DNA from: Thermoplasmata archaeon
GTDB taxonomy: Archaea > Thermoplasmatota > E2 > DHVEG-1
Assembly: GCA_030637965.1 (NCBI GenBank)
Contig: DAOWFO010000020.1
Coordinates: 1 to 11,422 of the forward strand
Length of the DNA stretch: 11,422 nt
Reading direction: 5' to 3'
Below are positions 6,784 to 11,422 of the stretch, piece by piece; within the stretch, counting starts at the first letter, position 1, and every line of letters begins with the position of its first letter. Both the position numbers and the translations under genes were made by a program. The notes under the pieces are model-generated. The model was not told where the DNA came from. It ran no database searches and saw nothing but the letters and a program-made list of their open reading frames with translations.

Positions 6784-7353
6784 GTGGAGGATTTTGTCTA
6801 CGTTTTGGATTATCTAGCAAAGGGACGAGGAGATGCACCACCTCATAAAAGATATCCCGTTGTTTATGGTATTGGTGAAAACCAATTTACGCTGCTTGAA
6901 TTAGTTCCAAAGGAAAATATATCTGTTAACATGGGTGAAAGACTATATGTTGGAAAGGATGCAGTGAAAAGAAAAAAAATCAAAAAAATCAAAGGTAGAA
7001 TTAGCTATGATTCATTAACCTCTACTGCCCATGGAGAAATGCCTTATGTTATTCTGGATATTGTTCACGATAGAGAAACTTATTTTATAAAGTTCTTTAA
7101 CAATGCTCCAGCAATATCGACAAGATTTCACGTTTTGGAACTTCTTCCTGGTCTTGGCAAAAAAATGATGCATGATATATTAGATGCACGTAGAAAACAA
7201 CAATTTACTAACTTTGATGAGATGTGTAATCGTATTAATTTCTTGCGTTCTCCAGATAAACTTATTGCAAAAAGAGTGGAATTGGAACTTACTGATCCTG
7301 ATCAGAAATATCGTCTTTTTACTCGCCCACCGATTTCAAAAAAACATTATTGA
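6784..7353 (+). CDS. DUF655 protein, helix-hairpin-helix containing, probable RNA or DNA binding
   Basis: A 189-residue protein of the archaeal DUF655 family, whose function is not established. The N-terminal part opens with VYVLDYLAKGR and looks like a beta-rich, OB-like fold to about residue 105, with a basic stretch KRKKIKKIKGR at 62-72. Residues about 115-150, including ELLPGLGKKMMHDILDAR, have the helix-hairpin-helix pattern that binds nucleic acid backbones without sequence specificity. It ends with a basic tail (RPPISKKHY). It starts at a GTG 16 bases after rpoF, and ksgA begins 10 bases after its stop. Its constant place between rpoF and the rRNA dimethylase suggests a role in ribosomal RNA handling or transcription. 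That role is inferred from neighbours only. Confidence 0.92.
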   Translation: MEDFVYVLDYLAKGRGDAPPHKRYPVVYGIGENQFTLLELVPKENISVNMGERLYVGKDAVKRKKIKKIKGRISYDSLTSTAHGEMPYVILDIVHDRETYFIKFFNNAPAISTRFHVLELLPGLGKKMMHDILDARRKQQFTNFDEMCNRINFLRSPDKLIAKRVELELTDPDQKYRLFTRPPISKKHY

Positions 7354-7363
7354 TATATAATTT

Positions 7364-8128
7364 ATGACATCTAAGAAATTTGGTCAAAATTTTTTAATTG
7401 ATAGTACTATAGCCGAAAAAGAAATCAATTATTGTAATATAACAAAAGATGATGTAGTTCTTGAAGTTGGTCCAGGTAAAGGTATTCTTACGAAACCTTT
7501 GGCTGAAAGAGCTCACAAAGTTATTGCAATAGAAATAGACAAAAAACTTGTTGCTAATCTTAAAAAATTTTTACCAAAAAATGTAGTCTTAATTCATAAT
7601 GATGTGTTAAATGTAGATTTTGAAACTATACCAAAATTTAACAAAATAGTATCAAATCTACCATATAAAATATCATCTCCAATAACGTTTAAATTTCTCC
7701 AATACGATTTCAACAAAGCCGTACTCATTTATCAGAGAGAATTTGCATATCGAATGATTGCCAAAGCAGGTAGTAAAAATTACTCTAGATTATCCGTTGG
7801 TGTATACTATAAAGCAATGTGCGAAATTAATGAAACAATACCAAGAACAAGTTTTGATCCACAACCAAAAGTTGATTCATGTATAGTTTCTTTATCTCCT
7901 AGAAAAAATAATCCTTTTTTTGTATTAGATGAAAAATTCTTTTTTAAACTGACTCGCGATTTGTTTAATCATAGGAGAAAGAAAATAAAAAACATTATCA
8001 AAAAAATATTTGGTTTTGAAAGTAGAGAAATTCCATTTATGGATGAAAGAGTTGAACAATTAACCCCTGAAAACATTGGTAAACTCAGCAATACTCTATT
8101 AGAAATGAAATTTAAAAAAATTCTTTGA
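7364..8128 (+). CDS. ksgA: 16S rRNA adenine dimethyltransferase KsgA/Dim1 (RsmA)
   Basis: Transfers four methyl groups from S-adenosylmethionine to two adjacent adenines in the terminal helix of 16S rRNA, a late step in small-subunit assembly. The 254-residue protein shows the N-terminal GQNFL (residues 7-11), the SAM loop EVGPGKG (34-40), the acidic EID (57-59), and ND at 79-80. The catalytic NLPY of N6-adenine methyltransferases is at 98-101. FDPQPKVDS at 164-172 and LFNHRRKKIKN near 197-207 are typical of the RNA-binding C-terminal part. The start at 7364 places GQNFL at the right distance. No clear Shine-Dalgarno is visible, unlike the three genes before it, so it may rely on re-initiation from the upstream stop 10 bases away. 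It is the last gene of the operon. Confidence 0.96.
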   Translation: MTSKKFGQNFLIDSTIAEKEINYCNITKDDVVLEVGPGKGILTKPLAERAHKVIAIEIDKKLVANLKKFLPKNVVLIHNDVLNVDFETIPKFNKIVSNLPYKISSPITFKFLQYDFNKAVLIYQREFAYRMIAKAGSKNYSRLSVGVYYKAMCEINETIPRTSFDPQPKVDSCIVSLSPRKNNPFFVLDEKFFFKLTRDLFNHRRKKIKNIIKKIFGFESREIPFMDERVEQLTPENIGKLSNTLLEMKFKKIL

Positions 8129-8150
8129 AATTTCAATAAAAATGTGTGAA

Positions 8151-8157
8151 TTTTTTT
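8151..8157 (+). terminator. oligo-T terminator of the pus10-ksgA operon
   Basis: A run of seven T bases starts 22 bases after the ksgA stop, in the gap before the secreted deiminase. It fits an archaeal T-tract terminator and marks the end of the five-gene operon. Confidence 0.6.
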
Positions 8158-8223
8158 AAAAAAGTATTATAATGCAAATTCAATTAAATGTAATCTAATC
8201 TTAAATTTTAATTTTTAATAGCA

Positions 8224-8234
8224 AAATTTATATT
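8224..8234 (+). promoter_or_regulatory. probable TATA box of the secreted deiminase gene
   Basis: The element AAATTTATATT is the best box A match in the gap after ksgA. Normal spacing puts the transcription start near 8255-8258. That is downstream of the ATG at 8248 and upstream of the ATGs at 8287 and 8305, so it argues against the longest reading frame being the true start. Confidence 0.45.
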
Positions 8235-8286
8235 TTTATAATGGTTAATGTATATTAGATTCTGTTTTTACAATAAATGGAGCAGA

Positions 8287-10047
8287 ATGAATTGGGTAGT
8301 AAATATGATAAAAAAAATAATTCCAGTTTTATTAGTAATCCTACTAATTTCAATTAGTTTATCACCTATAGGGGCATCAAATGATGATTTCTTAAACTTA
8401 ACAGATGAAGTTATAACACCTTTAATTGCCCATTCTTCAATTTTAAGACAACCTGCAGAATTCGAAAGAATTGAGGGTGTATTGATTAATTACGGTGCTG
8501 AGGAAGGTTTTGGTATTCCATATAGTGTTATTTCGGAAATGTCTGAAGATGTTGAAATTGTAACGATTGTTGATAGTCTGTCTCAACAAAATGAAGTAGA
8601 AATATTATTTCAGAATAATGAAGTTGACTTAAATCATTGTAGTTTTTTAACTGCTCCTTCAAACAGCTATTGGACAAGAGATTATGGGCCATGGTTTATT
8701 TATAATGAAACAGCAGAAAAAATGGAAGTGGTTGATTTTAAATATAATAGACCAAGACAATATGATAATGCAATTCCATCAGAATATGCAACTTATAAAA
8801 ATTTATCTCTTAATTATATGGATCTTAAACATTCAGGCGGAAATTATATGACTGATGGACAAGGCATATCAATTTCGACAGATTTAGTGGAAGTAGAGAA
8901 TTTAGATCTTACACATTCTGAAATTGAAGAGATTGTAAACGATTTTCTTGGTATTCATACTTATTATATGGTGACAGATGTAAATGGCGAATATATTAAA
9001 CATATTGACTGCTGGGCAAAATTTTTATCTCCAAGTGTTATAATTATTAGAGAGGTCCCAAAAAGTCATTCACAATATAGTGAAATTGAAGCAGCAGTAG
9101 ATTATTTCGAAACACAAGAAAGTTGCTATGGTACAAATTATGAGATTGTTAGGGTTTTCAATCCAAATAATGAGCCCTATATTAATTCATTAATTATAAA
9201 TGAGAAAGTACTTGTTCCAATGTCAAGTAGCCAGTGGGATGATGAAGCAATTGAAGCTTATGAAAATGCTATGCCAGGATATGATATAATTGGATTTTCT
9301 GCAACAGAATATCCGTGGTTATCCACTGATGCTCTGCACTGTCGGGTTAAAGAAATTCCAGACAGTGGAATGCTATATATTGAACATACTCCAATTTCAG
9401 GTTATAATGGATATAATGTACAAGCAAAGATCATACCATATAGTGGAGAAAGTGTAACAATTGTATTATTATATTGGAAGGTAGAAGGTGGCGAATGGTA
9501 TTCTATTGAGATGCAGAATAAAGATGGTTATTATTATAAATCTACTATTCCTGTTCATGAAATTGGAGATACAGTTTATTATTATATTAAAGCAGAAGAT
9601 AATTCAGGGCGATGTGAAAATCACCCATTTATTGGTGAACTTGGAGCATATTCATTTTTAGTTAATAACTTACCACCAGATAAACCAAATATTGATGGGA
9701 AAATAGATGGAAAAACTGGAGAACTTTACGAATATACATTTTCATCTATAGATCCAGATGGAGATGAAGTATCTTATTTTATAAAATGGGGTGATGGCAA
9801 TATTACAAATTGGACAAATTTCCAAAACTCTGGCACATCTTATTATATGAATCATTCGTGGAGTACACAAGGAATGTTTACAATTGAAGCAAAATCTAAA
9901 GATATTGAAGGTGCTGAAAGCGATTGGGCCACTATAGAAATATCCATGCCTAAAATCAAAACATATATAAATAAAAGTTTCCAGAGATTCCTTGAGAATC
10001 ACCCAAACCTTTTCCAGCTACTCCAAATCATACTGGGGTTTAAATAA
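8287..10047 (+). CDS. secreted peptidylarginine deiminase-like protein (PPAD type) with Ig-like and PKD domains
   Basis: Predicted extracellular guanidine-modifying enzyme that would turn arginine side chains into citrulline plus ammonia. Start: ATG 8287, with GGAG at 8279-8282, gives 586 residues. ATG 8248 lies before the likely transcription start, and ATG 8305 is also possible. In 8287 numbering, residues 7-31 form a signal peptide (lysines, then a hydrophobic run ending near GAS). The catalytic domain spans about 50-365. It contains WTRDYGPW (D132), YNRPR (R155, R157), GGNYMTDG (184-191), YIKHIDCW (Y236, H239, D241), N300 and DALHCR (C352, the nucleophile). An Ig-like domain (about 372-460) and a PKD domain (about 463-554, with WGDG) follow. 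A tail with FLENHPNLF ends the protein. Several N-glycosylation sequons fit export. Agmatine deiminases share the fold, but export and the two-arginine motif favour a peptide substrate. It is monocistronic. Confidence 0.88.
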   Translation: MNWVVNMIKKIIPVLLVILLISISLSPIGASNDDFLNLTDEVITPLIAHSSILRQPAEFERIEGVLINYGAEEGFGIPYSVISEMSEDVEIVTIVDSLSQQNEVEILFQNNEVDLNHCSFLTAPSNSYWTRDYGPWFIYNETAEKMEVVDFKYNRPRQYDNAIPSEYATYKNLSLNYMDLKHSGGNYMTDGQGISISTDLVEVENLDLTHSEIEEIVNDFLGIHTYYMVTDVNGEYIKHIDCWAKFLSPSVIIIREVPKSHSQYSEIEAAVDYFETQESCYGTNYEIVRVFNPNNEPYINSLIINEKVLVPMSSSQWDDEAIEAYENAMPGYDIIGFSATEYPWLSTDALHCRVKEIPDSGMLYIEHTPISGYNGYNVQAKIIPYSGESVTIVLLYWKVEGGEWYSIEMQNKDGYYYKSTIPVHEIGDTVYYYIKAEDNSGRCENHPFIGELGAYSFLVNNLPPDKPNIDGKIDGKTGELYEYTFSSIDPDGDEVSYFIKWGDGNITNWTNFQNSGTSYYMNHSWSTQGMFTIEAKSKDIEGAESDWATIEISMPKIKTYINKSFQRFLENHPNLFQLLQIILGFK

Positions 10048-10094
10048 TTAATAAAATTATTTCATCTCTTTTTCTTAACAATAATTGCAATAAG

Positions 10095-10117
10095 TGTTAT
10101 TTTAAAATAAAATAACA
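10095..10117. terminator. AT-rich 9-bp hairpin in a convergent intergenic gap
   Basis: TGTTATTTT at 10095-10103 and AAAATAACA at 10109-10117 pair perfectly around a five-base loop. It sits between the ends of two convergent genes, so it could help terminate transcripts from both sides. Only one GC pair is present, so the stem would be weak. Confidence 0.4.
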
Positions 10118-10130
10118 AAATCATGAAAAC

Positions 10131-10137
10131 TTTTTTT
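10131..10137 (+). terminator. oligo-T terminator of the deiminase gene
   Basis: A run of seven T bases lies 83 bases after the deiminase stop and 14 bases after the hairpin at 10095-10117. It is the only T-tract of this length on the plus strand in the gap. Confidence 0.5.
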
Positions 10138-10143
10138 ATATAC

Positions 10144-10482
10144 TTAACAAGTTAGATGTAAAGCTGCAATTACCTCGTTTTTACCTTTTAATTTATTATA
10201 GATTTTACAAGCATTTTCAGTATTGTCAACTATCAATTTGATTCCTTTAGATTGAATAAATTTTTTAGTATCTTCAGAAACCTCCATTAATCCAGGTTTT
10301 CCTGTACCTACTATTAAAATTTCTGGTTTAATTTTAATCACATCTGATATATCTTCCTTTTGTAACAAATGACCTTTTTTTCTCCACCATTTATTATCCA
10401 CACAATCTTGATATATTATTAGATCAGAATTGTACATTTTACCTTCAATTACAATATGTCCAAATGAATATGATTCTATCAT
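10144..10482 (-). CDS. Mth938-like (DUF498/AAMDC) domain protein
   Basis: A 112-residue cytoplasmic protein made of a single Mth938-like domain, a fold shared with mammalian AAMDC and the mitochondrial complex I assembly factor NDUFAF3. Its biochemical role in archaea is unknown. Family marks are SYSFGHIVIEGKMYNSDLII near the N terminus (residues 4-23), the tryptophan pair at 32-33, ILIVGTGKPGLM at 55-66 (a glycine-rich turn suggesting an anion or ligand pocket), and the ending AALHLTC at 106-112. The length is that of the stand-alone family. The ATG is preceded by TGAGG (10491-10495 read on the minus strand) with eight-base spacing. It is divergent from the radical SAM gene and could share a promoter region with it. 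Confidence 0.9.
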   Translation of the reverse strand: MIESYSFGHIVIEGKMYNSDLIIYQDCVDNKWWRKKGHLLQKEDISDVIKIKPEILIVGTGKPGLMEVSEDTKKFIQSKGIKLIVDNTENACKIYNKLKGKNEVIAALHLTC

Positions 10483-10490
10483 TTTGAAAA

Positions 10491-10495
10491 CCTCA
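10491..10495 (-). promoter_or_regulatory. ribosome binding site of the Mth938-like gene
   Basis: Read on the minus strand this is TGAGG, ending eight bases before the ATG at 10482. It supports that start codon and implies a leadered mRNA for this gene. Confidence 0.55.
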
Positions 10496-10565
10496 AATAA
10501 GATTCTAATAAATATGGTCTATTAATATTTTCACTACAATTTTTCAATTATATTAAATTGAACAG

Positions 10566-10577
10566 TTTTTTATAAAA
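10566..10577 (+). promoter_or_regulatory. possible TATA box of the radical SAM gene
   Basis: TTTTTATAAAAT is a good box A match. It would start transcription near 10598-10600, giving a leader of about 25 bases before the ATG at 10624. A weaker AT-rich alternative at 10597-10607 would start it inside the gene, so the first is preferred. Confidence 0.4.
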
Positions 10578-10623
10578 TGAAAACCAAAAACACTTAATTA
10601 TAATTGATTTATTATTGATAAGG

Positions 10624-11325
10624 ATGTATAATCCGATTGATTTATCGAAAAAAACTGAAGAATTAGTATTAAAAGATAAAAAAAGAAAATATTATCGATT
10701 TCGACCAGCAAGATTTTATGGAGGAATAGCCACAGCTGATATTGTTGGGTGTAATCTACGTTGTAAGTTTTGTTGGTCTGGAAATGGTGTATGGAATGCA
10801 ATGAATATAGGTAAATTCTATTCACCTGAAGAAGTTGCTGAAATACTTTTAAATATTGCCGAGTCAAAAGGTTATCATCGGGTAAGAATATCTGGCGGGG
10901 AACCCACAATAGGAAGACAACACTTAATCAAACTCTTGGAAAATATATATTATGATTTGGTGTTTATTCTAGAAACGAATGGCATTCTACTTGGTTTTGA
11001 TATAACATATGTTGAGGCTTTATCAAAATTTAAAAACCTTCATATACGAGTTTGTATAAAAGGCATAGATTATAAAGAGTTTACATTTCTGACAGGTGCA
11101 GAAAGTGGATACAAATATCAAATTAAATCACTAGAATATTTAAGGGATTCAAAAATTAGTTTTAATGTTGCAATGGTATCAACAAGTAATGATATAGAAC
11201 CATTTAATGATAGATTAAATGAGATAGGTCTATCCAAAATAATGCTTGAGAAAGAGAAAATAAAACTTTATCCTCAGGTAAAAAAAAGGCTTCAAAAAGA
11301 GAGGATTATCAATTATTTTAGATGA
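10624..11325 (+). CDS. radical SAM protein of unknown specificity
   Basis: A 233-residue enzyme that would use a [4Fe-4S] cluster to cleave S-adenosylmethionine into a 5'-deoxyadenosyl radical. In 10624 numbering the cluster ligands are C43, C47 and C50 in GCNLRCKFCWS. GGEP at 91-94 is the SAM-binding motif. ETNG at 117-120 and later strand-helix repeats continue the partial barrel. RFRPARFYGGIATAD just before the cluster is a distinctive block that I associate with archaeal radical SAM proteins annotated only in general terms. There is no extra C-terminal cysteine cluster of the SPASM or twitch kind, and only one further cysteine (in RVCIKG). The ATG at 10624 is chosen over a TTG at 10615 that adds three residues; no clear ribosome site separates them. 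The substrate is unknown, and no pathway gene is visible beyond the divergent Mth938-like gene. Confidence 0.88.
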   Translation: MYNPIDLSKKTEELVLKDKKRKYYRFRPARFYGGIATADIVGCNLRCKFCWSGNGVWNAMNIGKFYSPEEVAEILLNIAESKGYHRVRISGGEPTIGRQHLIKLLENIYYDLVFILETNGILLGFDITYVEALSKFKNLHIRVCIKGIDYKEFTFLTGAESGYKYQIKSLEYLRDSKISFNVAMVSTSNDIEPFNDRLNEIGLSKIMLEKEKIKLYPQVKKRLQKERIINYFR

Positions 11326-11422
11326 TAAAAATTTCGTAAAAAAATTGCAATTAACAATAATTTTGACGTATCCTATATTGATGAATATAATAAAATATTG
11401 TGATAAAATTTAATATAATAAA
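11326..11422. other. AT-rich intergenic tail at the window edge
   Basis: The last 97 bases hold no reading frame of more than about ten codons from an ATG, no long T-tract and no RNA gene that can be seen. It is probably the 3' flank of the radical SAM gene and the upstream region of a gene beyond the window. Confidence 0.4.

Noticed and set aside
6968..6990. Tandem AAAAAAATC-like repeat
   Set aside because: It encodes the basic KKIKKIKG stretch of DUF655 in frame and is explained by codon use.
9742..10002. An 86-codon minus-strand frame opposite the PKD region
   Set aside because: It is antisense to a continuous coding domain and has no family resemblance.
10598..10909. A 103-codon minus-strand frame opposite the radical SAM start
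   Set aside because: It covers the antisense of the cluster-binding region. The product is compositionally odd, and the plus-strand gene is certain.
11379..11422. TGATGA resembling box C of a C/D guide RNA near the right edge
   Set aside because: No box D (CTGA) or inner D'/C' pair is present before the window ends, and the motif is common in AT-rich DNA.
1..11422. Search for CRISPR arrays, insertion sequences, integrase sites, toxin-antitoxin or defence operons
   Set aside because: No regularly spaced repeats, transposase motifs or known defence domains were seen. Apart from the deiminase, the genes look like ordinary chromosomal content.

Overview
The window is chromosomal DNA from an archaeon, most likely a euryarchaeote with a low-GC genome (roughly 30% by eye). 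The evidence is archaeal-type ribosomal proteins L10e and L21e, RNA polymerase subunit F (Rpb4), an archaeal Pus10 pseudouridine synthase, DUF655, a KsgA/Dim1 methyltransferase, TATA-box promoters, a probable leaderless mRNA and oligo-T terminators. The order L21e-RpoF-DUF655-KsgA is a familiar euryarchaeal arrangement. A secreted PKD-domain protein related to peptidylarginine deiminases, with an unusual C-terminal tail, points towards an uncultured Thermoplasmatota-like (marine benthic group D type) peptide degrader. That placement is inference.

Layout. Positions 1-743 hold the 3' part of an MFS transporter, followed convergently by a small zinc-ribbon protein (801-1028, minus). A 322-base gap carries the promoter and leader of rpl10e (1351-1857), including a perfect 9-bp hairpin. 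Two minus-strand genes follow: a site-2-type membrane metalloprotease (1913-3271) and a DUF1015 protein (3465-4769). A divergent promoter region at 4770-4904 then opens a five-gene plus-strand information-processing operon: pus10, rpl21e, rpoF, DUF655 and ksgA (4905-8128). Its genes are 1-16 bases apart or overlap. After an oligo-T terminator comes a secreted deiminase (about 8287-10047). It is convergent with an Mth938-like protein (10144-10482, minus), which is divergent from a short radical SAM protein (10624-11325).

How the genes relate. The central operon joins tRNA TPsi-loop modification, a large-subunit protein, an RNA polymerase stalk subunit, an uncharacterised nucleic-acid-binding-type protein and 16S rRNA dimethylation, so it couples ribosome production to transcription. 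The flanking genes are single units without an obvious shared pathway. I found no CRISPR array, tRNA or rRNA gene, insertion sequence, integrase or recognisable defence system.

The most interesting locus is the secreted deiminase. The residues I recall as catalytic in Porphyromonas gingivalis PPAD, and those that bind the substrate C-terminal carboxylate, all have counterparts at matching spacing. This suggests an archaeal extracellular enzyme acting on peptides that end in arginine.
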